NCBI GenBank assembly: GCA_002633005.1
Contig: NMRA01000026.1
Location: forward strand, 346,101-410,100
DNA from: Phoronis australis
Lineage: Eukaryota; Phoronida; Phoronidae
Length of the DNA: 64,000 nt
Direction of reading: 5' to 3'
In this document: one piece after another, positions 10,883 to 21,278 of the stretch
How positions within the stretch are numbered: the stretch's first letter is position 1
Layout of the letters: each line of letters opens with the position of its first letter
Position numbers and translations under genes: made by a program
Notes under the pieces: model-generated
The model's input: only the letters and a program-made list of their open reading frames with translations
What the model was told of the DNA's origin: nothing
Databases searched by the model: none

Positions 10883-13047
10883 TGTACGATCTACACTTAC
10901 GTGACGATGAGCAGCCTTCATAGCCACCTCCGCCTTAGAAGTGTTGTTGACGAGCTCAAGAACTGTCGGAAACGCAAGTCAGGCCAAGGAGACGCGTCGT
11001 TTGTCAGAGAAACGAAAGTGCGCAGGGGGGTGCCGTTGGCGAGTGACCCCGCTATTCCTAAGGTATCATACACAGCCCACCTTAACCTCCTACCCGTCCC
11101 GCAGTTTGGTTGCGGAGATCGTAAAAACGTCTTCCACCACAAGAGTCTATTCGAGCAAGGAGACACCCATCGAACACCTTCACAGGGCGTGCAGTCGTCT
11201 CTATTTCAAAACGTCCCACTCCTTGGTTTCGCTGAGTTTGACCACCTGGGTCGGCTGGCAGGGATTGTGAGTAATCTTTCAACCTCAGATGAAACATTTG
11301 CAAATGCGAATTCTAGCAAAGCAGATGAGAAGTGGGCAAACACTGTTTGGTGCTCCACGACCGTGAGGAACTGCGAAGCCCGAACATCTGACGTGGTTAA
11401 CAACACTTCACAAAGTAGAGAAACTGAAAAATCTCACCAAGCATTAAACTACTGTAGCAAAGACAGCTCAAAGAAGAAGGTCGTTCGCCATTCTCCTAGG
11501 TCTGCAGCTCGGTCAAAAGTCGCCAAGATAGTAAAGACACACCTGAGCACGCAAGAGAACTCATCCACGACAGCTGCGCCAGTGGCTGGAGAAGAATTTG
11601 TCTGTGATGGCAGCATGAGCATCAGAGGTGTTAACATGGACTTCATGTATGACCCCGCCGACCATCAGAGACTGTTCCTGATGAATGACGTCAAGGCTAA
11701 ACTCTTCCCTGAGTGGGAAAAGCTCACTGCATCCCACCGCGTGCTATCCCTGCTTCGGAAGCTTAAATGCCAGCCAAGAAAGATTAAATCTATAAAGGTG
11801 TCCGGACAATGGAGTTATGTTATAACTGAAGAGCATCTTCTGGTAATTTCACGTTACTTTGATTCCTTGCTCACCCACCCTCACAACCCCACAAGTTCAA
11901 CCGACAGAAAAGACAACGACTCTAGCAGTAGCTTCGGACTGATGCAGTGGCATGGAAGTTCAGTGCCATTCGTCATTCGTGACGGGCAGCGGTATCTCGT
12001 TCGTAACTTGCTGCGATCGCTGCTGGTGCGGTATCAGAACTTCACAGCAGCCCACTTCGGTGTCATGTGCAACAGTCTCTGTCTGTCTGTGCCCTGCAAC
12101 GTCTTGGAGGTTGACTGGCTGTCGAAATTAGTACCTGAAGGATTCACCGTTACCAGATCCACGAGACTCGTGAGCGTGCGCGACGCTGAGAAAATTTATG
12201 AGCACGTTGTTCGAAAGTACAACGTCAGTTTCCAAAAACAGAACTCCAAAGGTGAGCGCTTTGTTAAGGGTGAGAAGCCTTCTAGTGCAAATTCGCGCTT
12301 GGCCTGGGGTGATAGCCAATCACCGCCGTCAGCTAAACAACCGCCCGCGACAAGTAGTCTCAGAAGCAAGACCATCAGCAAGCCTGCGGAAGCCAAACCG
12401 CCGACTCACTGGAAGAAGGCATGTAAGCAGCGCGCGACTGCCGCAGCATCGCAGAGTTTCAGTCCACCATCAGACTTCCATCATCTTCCCACTGACCGTG
12501 CGACTCCTCAGCCAAACCAGGCTACTGAAAATTGGGACATTCAGTTCACGTCATCTAAAAGCACGCATTCCAAAGAAGGGAGGTCCGCTCAGAAGAATAC
12601 AACAGCAGAAGACACTGTTCAAGAAATGAACCTTGGTACTTCGGACTGTGAGAGCCCTCTCGACCTGAGCTTCAGCAAGAAGGCTACGTCCTGCAGTGCA
12701 TCGAAGTCCGCGGTTAACCCTCTGTCGAACCTCAATCGCGTGTCGTCAGAAAGCAATGCCCAACTGTTATCAGCTCACGTGCGTCATCCTCCTACTCTCG
12801 TCAGAGACAGGATATGGCCGGGTCGTCACCTGTACGCCAACACCACGGCCATCGAAGGCCAGGTAGTGGAAGTGACGAACAACTTAGCTGAATTGGTCCA
12901 AAGTAGACAGGGTGACACGATCGCTTTACCCTCCCCAGGCAGGTGCAATACTGCCGTCGTGTATTCAGGTCCAGTGATGGTGACGTCAGTAATAGCATCA
13001 GACACCACCAAGCGACGGTTGCAGTTGATTCAAGGTCAAGGCACCAG
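10883..13047 (+). CDS. Plus-strand gene, exon A (main exon, 714 codons)
   Basis: A long open exon. The acceptor CTTCTCCCTTCCAG ends at 10882. The first in-frame ATG is 10907 (A at -3, good context). The frame is also open back to the acceptor, so coding could begin in an earlier exon. The donor is CAG|GTAATG after 13047 and splits an AG|C serine codon. Without splicing the frame would stop two bases later. It carries both globular segments and the PLDLS motif (12656-12670). Confidence 0.85.
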
Positions 13048-16000
13048 GTAATGCTTTTGTTGACTGACAAAAAAGGAAACTGCACAATAGGGTATCCCTA
13101 AAACGTTAAACAAAAACTCTGAAAGGTAAATGCTAGAAAATGGGTTTACTGGAATTAAATGTACTTCTCGTATACCAGGATTATTTTGCAAGCCATTGAA
13201 GTTGGAACAAATGCCAGAGAAACGACAAATGCATTTTTCAGACCGACTCTCTTACGTGCACTGGTTGATTAGTAAATCTCTTTGTAAGAAATGATGGTGC
13301 GTGCCCGCCGAACACCTGCCTCCACGTCACCTTGTAAGAGCATAGGCCCCTATATAGATATCAAAACTGCATTTCCCCTCAGCTGCTGTCCAAAAAACGA
13401 AAATCGAATGAAGTCTTTGCCATCATAAAATCGGTCTCGTATTATTCCGTACCTTGGTAGGATTCTGTTTCTTTTGTCATGAAGAACATTGAAACTAATA
13501 GGGATTCAAGAAGACGCTTCAAAGTTTATTTGAGATGCATGGCCAACCCTAATATTGTGAATTCGAAAATAGCACACGTGCACATTTCATGTGACTTGAA
13601 TTGGTAACAGAAATAGACTACCATCATGGTAATGAATATTCTGAGATCGATTTTATCAGATTAAAATCCTAATTCGATTTCGTTTTTCAGCCAGCTAAAC
13701 TGGACGAAATGCATCGAAGCTTCGCTGCATCCTCGTCCGGTCAAGTGATTTTATTGTACTTTTATAGCCCAGTTGCAGACGTGACTGCAGTGGGTTTGAG
13801 ACCACCATCTCCCGACTCTCACCTTAAGTCAGAAGGCTTTATGAAATTCAGTACAGGTAAAAAAATGAGTAATGATAATGATAATGATAATCTTTATAGG
13901 TCTTCTCTGTGGTCTGAAATTCCGCTTATATACGATACTACTTGACTATTGTGCCACCCTTTTTTCTCGAGCCACGAAAACTGCATTGTATCCGAGTTTA
14001 CACCTGTAAGTTATGTAGCACCATAGAAAAATGGCCAAATTTGGCTGACTCGGAAAATCATGTCTCAGGAGTGGCTGCTTGGATGAAACTTTGATAATAC
14101 ATTTTCTTTCATGCAATATTCTCCAAAAAAAAACTGTTGGGAATTGTTTTTAAAATGTTCAGTTTTTTGCACGAGGGCTATCAAAACAGGTATTTATGAT
14201 TTTCATCGCAAAATAAAAAGTTACATAAAACGAGAATGACGTGATAAATTTGAATACTATAGCAGCCGTTTTGAGATTTTGTCTTGAACATTTATTTTAA
14301 ATGAAATTCGCTCATTGTATTGGTACGGTTGTTTTGCTATGAATTTGCCTTTCTTGTTTGCTAAATTGTACTAAAAAGACATGGTGACCTGACCCAATTA
14401 ATGGCAGGTTGGCATTGTCAAAATCAAATTTTGTAGGCTTCAAATTTCTTGCTTGGCGTAAAGTGCGTCAAAAACGGCGAATGAGCCCGAGACTGGCACG
14501 GTGTGGCGTCAGTTTCTGTTACTATATTTGATGCATGTTACTGTGACACGCCCTCTTGCAGGCCATGGGGACAGCTTGCTGCCTTTGACAGAGGCCTACA
14601 GATGTCTCCAGCATCAGTATCAGTTACAGTGTGGTAAGACGTCGCGTTAAAGGCGAAGGCAACCTTTTTCCATGTCCTTTTGAGCTAAAATAAGGTTGGT
14701 TGGTTATCCTAGACATATTTTCCACTTATTTACAGCTTTTCGTAATTTTATAAATTACTCGTCCGCTACTCCGGAAGTGACGTTTTAGGAGGCAAGCGCT
14801 TCCCGCCACTTGGTTTTGCGTTGACTTTACAGTGCGAATCTGTTCTATTCTGCTTTTGTTCTGTGCTGTTTTTCAACAATTGTCGCCACCACTTTCCATC
14901 GGCGAGTATTCTGCGGCAAGATAGGTTAGTAGAGAACTCAACTACGTTGGATTTAGGGATTGTTTAGTGTGTTGTAAGCTGAAAATGGCTGGAGTCGGTG
15001 ACCCGTATCACAGTGACAGTAGTGTGAGTGACGGAGACNNNNNNNNNNNNNNNNNNNNNNNNNNNNNNNNNNNNNNNNNNNNNNNNNNNNTCCTAAAACG
15101 TCACTTCCGGAGTAGCGGACGAGTAATTAATAAAATTACGAAAAGCTGTAATTAAGTGGAAAAGATGTCTAGGATAACCAACCAACCTTATTTTAGCTCA
15201 AAATGACATGGAAAAATGTTGCCTTCGCCTTTAATGCTAAAACAACAACTGCGCTTTATTCTCCTGCCATTTTACATTTTAAACACAAATGAGAGCACTT
15301 GGGGAGTGAAATTTGCGCTAAACTCCCCTTCTGTGCGTCGAAAAAGCTAAATTTTGGTTGAGATCATTATCAACGTTTCGGCACGTCAACAACGAAACAT
15401 TTCGTGTGATGAGCACTGCTGGTCTCGAGCACAAGCTCAGAGACCTCAGTGAAGAAGAGGTTGAAACCAGCTGCATAGCAGCAAGTGTAGCGTCTAAATC
15501 AAGTTAATTTTCTTCGGCGCGGAGGCGAACTTGTTATCTGCAAACTGAAATGTTGAGCTAAGAGTTGCAGGCTTTCACTTCACAAAACTGCATTTTTTGT
15601 TTGAAACAGCTAATTTGTCAATTTTTAGAATGGTTTCCGTGCACGCGTTGTCGTCTCGCCTCAATTTTGCCTACCATTTTTGTTTCAGAGAGGAACCGCG
15701 TGTTGTGTTCCATACTAGCTGAGAATGAATACAAACTTGGTAACAAGACAGACAACAGGAGTGACTCGAACAACCACACTAGTAATCATGCTGACCAGTC
15801 ACTTAACAATGGTAGTGTAGTCTTTTTACCGTTTAAACGCTACTAAGCCGCGCAACAAGGCCTACGTTTAAAAACAAGCTCACTAGCTACCGGGATTTTC
15901 CGCAGATAAGCCCACCCCATGAAACGCCCATGGGCGTTTACTCTGAAAATTGTGCCGTTTATGTAGTGTTACACTTCTGATGTCAAGTGTCCAGATAGTG

Positions 16001-17204
16001 GGGCGTTTATTCGGAAAAAATTCCTCTTGAAAGCCCCATCATCAACTTTTGGTCACAAATTCAGTTTTGGGGAGCATTCATCATTATTTTATAAAAACGA
16101 ACAAGGTGTTGGCGAGCTATGCATTTATTAATATAAAATTTAAAAGCACAGTTTTAAGTAAAAAATGTAAAAGCCAGCAAAACTATGACTTTCTGTTTAC
16201 ACGCCCCACCCCCTTTCCGAATAAACACGGGAGTGTTCATTTGGTGTTACTGAAACGCCTGAAAATTTTTATTTTCCGAATACACACCCATGCGCTAATC
16301 TGCTGAAAATCCCGGTAGCAGCATGTGATATGGTGCGGGACAATTGTTTTTCGAAGTTCGGTTTACGCGCACAAAGGTCCATGCTCCTATAACGGAAGAA
16401 AACGAGTTTTTACTTGAAACATAATTTTTGTTCATTTGTTTCACACATAGGTTGCTTCACCTGCAGGCAATTTAAAAAAAAGTGTTTACTGAAGTGTTTC
16501 GCACATAGTTGCTGCAAGCATGCACCTAATCCATGATAGACAACTTCAAATGGGCCCAAATACAGATTACCTTACGAGTTTTTGTTCGACCGATCGCCAT
16601 CTAGGCGGCCGGTCGTCTAGCTGACTTGTCTGAGCAGGCAAGTCAGGCTGGCTTGGGGGCGTTAACTCGGACCCCATTGCGGTCGTCGCATGGGGCGGAA
16701 GGGACACGTGGCAAACCGTCACCACATGCACCCTGAGGCGTATTTTTATTTTTGCACATGCAGCAAAGCTACGTTTCATTGAAATCCCTGACGTAATTGT
16801 AGTCACTTGTGCGGTCTGATGAGATTAGCTGACTGGAATCGGCTATTTTTCGACTGGTCAGACAAAAAATTGTGACATCTTTTGCTTGAAAGCGACGTTA
16901 GGAGTTTTTTACTCTTAAAGTGACTCGAAGGCAGACAGAATATTTTAAGCCAACGGTAACCTGAAGTTATCGTTTCCATGGATTACGGAATTTCTTAGTG
17001 TTTGTCGATACCGACGCCCATTTTTCAGTGTTTTGTCTTGCAGCACTAGTCACCCGTCAGGCGTATGAAGAGATCAAAATCTTCCGCGAGCAGGTCACAC
17101 AATTGACTAATCAAGTCAGAGAAAGAGACGAAAAGATCAGAAGTCTAGAAGAAACGTTGGGGCGACAGCGCGGAAAGGAAATGACGATGTCTCGGCCGTC
17201 TTGA
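10883..17204 (+). CDS. Putative nuclear corepressor-like protein, spliced gene (4 coding exons)
   Basis: Coding exons 10907-13047, 13768-13856, 14562-14633 and 17044-17204 join in phase to give 820 residues. I do not recognise the gene. Seen: basic stretches near residues 20 and 188-205; a globular segment at about 240-322; a second at about 353-440; a Ser/Pro-rich middle; PLDLS at 584-588; a charged coiled coil at about 773-808. Known: PxDLS recruits the corepressor CtBP, and Ski/Sno/Dac/SKOR proteins combine a DHD fold with a coiled coil. Inferred: segment 2 (V-I-R-D-G-Q-R-Y-L then L-V-S-V-R-D-A-E-K-I-Y) follows the DHD pattern of V-x-x-G-x-x-x-L-C-L and L-I-S-x-x-D-x-x-x-L-Y. Segment 1 may be a second copy. 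The acceptor at 10882 means a 5' exon is missing from this model. Confidence 0.75.
13768..13856 (+). CDS. Plus-strand gene, exon B
   Basis: 89 nt between the acceptor TTGTACTTTTATAG and the donor ACAG|GTAAAA. Entry in phase 2 and exit in phase 1 fit both neighbours exactly. It encodes a short Pro/Ser-rich linker (S-P-V-A-D-V-T-A-V-G-L-R-P-P-S-P). A second AG at 13790 would break the frame, which favours this acceptor. Confidence 0.65.
14562..14633 (+). CDS. Plus-strand gene, exon C
   Basis: 72 nt between acceptor CCCTCTTGCAG and donor GTG|GTAAGA, in phase with its neighbours. It encodes G-H-G-D-S-L-L-P-L-T-E-A-Y-R-C-L-Q and then a Gln-rich stretch, likely the start of the C-terminal helix. 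A transposon begins 17 nt after its donor. Confidence 0.7.
14985..15038 (+). CDS. 5' start of an element-encoded protein, cut by the gap
   Basis: ATG at 14985 opens M-A-G-V-G-D-P-Y-H-S-D-S-S-V-S-D-G-D and then runs into unknown bases. It lies between the TIRs, about 195 nt inside the left one, where a transposon gene would start. The acidic, Ser-rich start alone does not identify a family. Confidence 0.35.
15039..15090. other. Assembly gap (52 N)
   Basis: Unknown bases between the internal left part and the right inverted repeat of the TTAA element. The gap size is probably an estimate. Confidence 0.95.
15886..16319. mobile_element. 434-bp MITE with GCTACCGGGATTTTC ends
   Basis: The left end GCTACCGGGATTTTCCGCAG matches the right end on the opposite strand, GCTACCGGGATTTTCAGCAG, and similarity continues through ATwAGC and CCCATG-type blocks. 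The interior has inverted motifs around GGGCGTTTA and TTCGGAAAA. No transposase. It lies in intron 3 of the plus-strand gene. Confidence 0.7.
17044..17204 (+). CDS. Plus-strand gene, terminal exon D (coiled coil)
   Basis: Acceptor TTTTGTCTTGCAG, phase 1, stop TGA at 17202-17204. It encodes a heptad-patterned helix (I-F-R-E-Q-V-T-Q-L-T-N-Q-V then R-S-L-E-E-T-L) followed by a short basic tail. This is a likely dimerisation segment like those ending Ski/Dach-type corepressors. No AATAAA close by was seen; the nearest is near 18463. Confidence 0.75.
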
Positions 17205-17700
17205 CTCTTCTCAGGCTGTGATTAACAAATGCTGATAGTTTGATCGTAGTTAGTCTATGGTTTAAGTTAGTGTGAACTCAGTACAGCTGTGAAAAGATCG
17301 TGTAATCCCGGACGACTAGGCCAGTGGGCCACATAAAATCCCAGGTGAGCAGACGACAAGTAGAATATGGCACGAGACTGATTGCTAAGAATAGAGAGAT
17401 CACAACTATCCTTCACGTTGTTTTGATTAGCTAACTGTTGATAAATACAAGATACTACCATACTGTCGGGGACATTGTTAGGACAAGTCAAGAGCGCGAA
17501 CACATCAATGCTAAGGAATCAACAAAAGCTCAAAGTTGATGTCAACTAGACAAGTGCATCAGCTGTCACAAAAGTACACAGTAACCTTTCCCGAAGGCAA
17601 CAAATAGTGACCAAATAGTGACCGTGTTTTTACACATTTGAGGGATTCTAAATATCATTGACGGAGCTGAGAAATTTCAATTCATTTTATGGCTGATCAC

Positions 17701-17851
17701 AATGACGGATTTAGAGAGGGGGCCAAGCCCCGCCCCCTAAAATTCTCCCAGATTCCATTTGGCAGCACGGGGGTGCGAATGTCTGTCGGGCAAAATCCTG
17801 GCTAATACTCTGCTCTGGCCCCCCTAACTCAAAATCCTGGATCCGCCCCTG
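17701..17851 (+). repeat. Interspersed repeat, copy 2 of 2 (ends GGATCCGCCCCTG)
   Basis: Same order of blocks as 5814-5959 (CGGATTTAG, AAAATTCTCC, GATTCCATT, CAAAATCCTGG, then ATCCGCCCCTG), with small indels. Confidence 0.7.
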
Positions 17852-20342
17852 GATCAAAGGTCGTAATACACGGAGACCATATTATTTCAATAGCTAGTTT
17901 AAAAGTATATTTACATGCTTATGTAAAGCAGGAACTAAACGACAGTGCTATTTGAACATCATCTACTCTAAACAAAGTGCAGTTGAATGCCCCATTCATT
18001 GACAACTTGAAAATATGAAAACAAAAAATTCTGCAAATAAGTGACTTTTGCACTAATGACGTACCTTGGGGGGGGGCTCACATAGCCCGCATCATGCAGT
18101 GTTATTCTCCACCACCACCCCCACGATACTTACCAGATACGTTTGAGTGAATTACAGCGGATCACTTTCAACACAAAACTCGTTCTTAAAAATGGCAATG
18201 TTCAACCTACTTCATATTCACCTCATTATGTTGTGTTTCACCACTATTACAGCAGCGACACCACGAGGAGAATTCGTCGAATAGCCCCATTAGACCAAGC
18301 AATCAGAGATAAGGAATTAGCCTGGAAGTGATTCCTTTGTGTTATGTAAGAACCATCCAGGTCATAAGTACAAACAAAATCAGTCTTGCTCTTCAAAGAT
18401 TTAATTTTCCATGACATTTTGATTACCAATTTAAATTTTTACATTTACAGAAGACAACTACCAATAAAGTTACTATTAACATCAAGTACACTTAATTGTG
18501 CAACCATTAAAAGCTAGTACTTCACTCTACTGGGGGGACAAGCATAAGAAGTGTCAATGAACAGCAGTAAGACAACAGGGGCTCATGTCACAACGCCACA
18601 CTAGCGAGACGCGGCAAGAAATATTGGCTTACGAATGGGAAACAGTGTGTAAACATTTAATTTCCACCCATAATTCAACATTCCAGCCTCACGGACCAGT
18701 TACTTCAATGAAGCACGCAGCCTCGAGGTGCTGAAATGAGGGAGATCACACTTGCGTAGAGGTGGTATTTCTTATGGATTAGGTAAAAAAACACAGTTGG
18801 TTCCACTCTGAGTTTTTTTTGAAAATTAGCTGCTTACTTTCATCGTAAATCACTTTAATCACTTTATTACCCTTGCTCAAAAATAGGTGCTTATGTGAAA
18901 GTTTCAGAAAAACACACAAGACCTTGGCTGAAATTGCTGTAGGGCGGGCCTATTTTTTCTTTTTAATCGGTGAACCCAGGTCTCAAAATGAGTCAAGGTA
19001 CAGACCAGAACCAACTGTGCCTTTTGGCCTCATCTCACATTTGCTGTTCAAACATGGAATCGAGTTCCAACTTTCAACCACCCTTCCCCATACCCTGGTC
19101 ACAATATTGAACACAATATTGAACACAAAATTGAACACAATAAATACACAAGGTGTATAATAAGCATGGACAGGACGAGAAATGGATGTATCGCCTTGTT
19201 ATGTCCATCTTTTAACACACCCTTTATGTTAGACAACACAAATTAAATACGAATACACACACATTCTTACAGTGCTCATACAATACAAGTAGGAAGTATT
19301 CAGATTAAATGACCCAGAATTCCCTGTCATGACTGCTGGGCCAAAGCAAAGTTCACTGCAGAGTGCTCTTCCTCCATGACTGAGAATGAAGAGGAATTAG
19401 AAAAGTGACTAAGCTATTCTGTAATTAGAATTTTGCTGTCCTAATAGTTATTACCAGTCAATTTTGCAGTTAATCAAATTAGCCGTCATGACCGGAAATC
19501 GGTATTTTGTCCCATTACTTTTGTATTGTATTGTATTACTATAAATGCATAAACACATCCTCAAACAACATGGACAACAGCAGCAAAGATCACATAAATT
19601 AACATACTTTATATAAAGTTCTTCACACTATCATAAGGCGCCATGCCAACACTAAACAACAATTAACATTACCTATTTTGCTAACGACATTGGAAGTCCG
19701 GTGTAATTATGCAAGATGAAGCTACAATCGGGCAACAATCACAGTACTCGTTTCAAATGACCAGTTACACACTTGATACCTCGGAAATTATAATTTCCCC
19801 CATCACCAAAATTCACTCTCAGAAGTTTCAGCTGCTGAATGTTTTCTACCTCTACACACCGGTAGATGAACTCCAAGAGGCATTGGACCCAATTTCTGAT
19901 GGAAAATATCACTGAACAACAAAAATACAAACTCAGTCAAATGCAGGGATCATTTGTGTGAGTTACCCGCTACAAGGTCGTCAACATAATGCCACGTTAC
20001 TAAGGGGATTTCCTAGAAAACTCGACCTATGTCCAAATTCTTAGTGCATTTTTCTGCTTAAATAGTTACCCTGTAAAGTTGCATGTCAATGCTAACCCAG
20101 TGAATGGGGGTACTCTGCGACCAAAGCACAACAGTATGTGGCACCGGTAGAAGTGTGTAGGTGTACCTGTCGCTTGTGCCCACACCTAGACAGAGGGGGG
20201 TGTGGGATCATTATCTGCTCCCCGGGTGGTGACAATCCTAGCTACACCACTGACCTGTACCTTGTTGACTCAAGGTACTGAAATGATTTACCCCAGACAG
20301 ATCAGCTGTGCTCAACTGAAACATTCGTGCAATGCACTCAGA

Positions 20343-20417
20343 CTGACCAATCACCTTCTGAGGACCAATCACATTCTGAGGACCAATCACCTTCTGAGGA
20401 CCAATCACCTTCTGAGA
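20343..20417 (+). repeat. 18-bp minisatellite carrying CCAAT boxes
   Basis: Four tandem units of GACCAATCACCTTCTGAG (one with an A change), then a fifth degenerate unit near 20445. Each unit contains ACCAATCAC, the core of a CCAAT box. This may be a chance property of the repeat. Confidence 0.85.
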
Positions 20418-21075
20418 CCTGTGCGCACACACATTCTGACTGACCAATAACTTTCTGAGGCCTTGGTTGCTGAACAACAAGATTTAGAAGACCAAGACAA
20501 AATCAGCAGTACAGATGATCAGCACAACTAATTTGTATACAAATTTGTGTCACTGCTAATTCAAATTACATATTCCTTGCTCCGTAACAAATCCTGTGAC
20601 TGCTGATTTCCGTCTATGTTCAACTCAATGTAAAATTCAATGTCACTCTTGAACTTGTAAGTGTTCACGTGTTGTTAACTTGAGGCTTTACCATGACCTT
20701 CACAGAACCAAACAGCAGGCTCTAGAAACGACTAAGTAGACTGTACGTCCTATTCATTCCAACACTTTCTTGATTAGATCACGTACACTGCTAAGTTGCC
20801 TCCTCGTCGTTGCATTTGAGGGCGCGCACTTAACGGCAGACAATTGTGGCAGGTAATGAGGGCTTAGGAAAAGGAAATAGCACGTTTCTATGGATTTTTT
20901 TCCATAACTCAACATTCCAGTCTCGTCAACCAATCACATCAGTGGCGACCACTTAGAGTAATTTTATGCTTCCAATGTTGTGAGTACCGTATAATTGCGA
21001 AGCATTCGACTTTCACACGCGTATTCGTGCGTAATCGTGTCTTACAGAACGCTTCCCTGATTGATGGAGGGACTA

Positions 21076-21081
21076 TTTATT
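21076..21081 (-). other. Candidate poly(A) signal of the Mint gene
   Basis: AATAAA on the minus strand, about 126 nt beyond the Mint stop codon, implying a short 3' UTR. Confidence 0.5.
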
Positions 21082-21206
21082 ACTTTGGTTTTAGTACAAT
21101 CTACACAGAACCAGCTTCATCACAGTAGGCGTTAGAAGCGACTGTGTAGGCCGAACCTTCTTCTCCTTGATACTGCTCCCTGGCTAATAGTATCATTGCA
21201 CATAGT

Positions 21207-21278
21207 TCATATGTAATGCGGAACCTCTTGACCTGTGAGTAGTCTATAGATGGATGTTGGCATAGTCTTCATGTGGAT
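21207..21278 (-). CDS. APBA: Mint exon 14 (C-terminus)
   Basis: Acceptor TTGTTTTAG. It encodes [14 protein letters not shown] and ends G-Q-E-V-P-H-Y-I, then TGA (21207-21209). It closes PDZ2 and supplies the C-terminal tail that in Mint1 docks into PDZ1; the family's usual P-V-Y-I is P-H-Y-I here. Confidence 0.95.
   Translation of the reverse strand: MHMKTMPTSIYRLLTGQEVPHYI

Larger units (their letters stand above)
14651..15230 (+). mobile_element. TTAA-flanked transposon with 140-bp TIRs (Kolobok/piggyBac-like), gapped
   Basis: The inverted repeats 14651-14790 and 15091-15230 are about 95% identical and start AGGCGAAGGCAAC. TTAA lies directly outside each (14647-14650 and 15231-15234), the target-site signature of Kolobok and piggyBac elements; the AGG start fits Kolobok better. 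A run of N (15039-15090) ends exactly where the right TIR begins, so the interior is missing and its true length unknown. A possible first exon starts at 14985. The insertion is in intron 3 of the plus-strand gene. Confidence 0.7.
17205..21206. other. Convergent intergenic region (3' ends of both genes)
   Basis: No exon supported. It contains the second interspersed repeat copy (17701-17851), G-runs near 18068, an AATAAA on the plus strand near 18463, a short ACACAATATTGA repeat (19099-19145), the CCAAT minisatellite (20343-20417) and the Mint poly(A) signal. Confidence 0.5.

Noticed and set aside
12198-12629. 143-residue open frame and several others overlapping exon A on both strands
   Set aside because: Shadows of the long coding exon in other frames; no splice sites or family match of their own.
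15091-15155. Frame continuing through the N run into the right TIR
   Set aside because: The bases beyond the gap are the terminal inverted repeat, and the frame across unknown bases is meaningless.
20343-20417. Possible CRISPR-like array
   Set aside because: The units are contiguous 18-mers without unique spacers, and the genome is eukaryotic.
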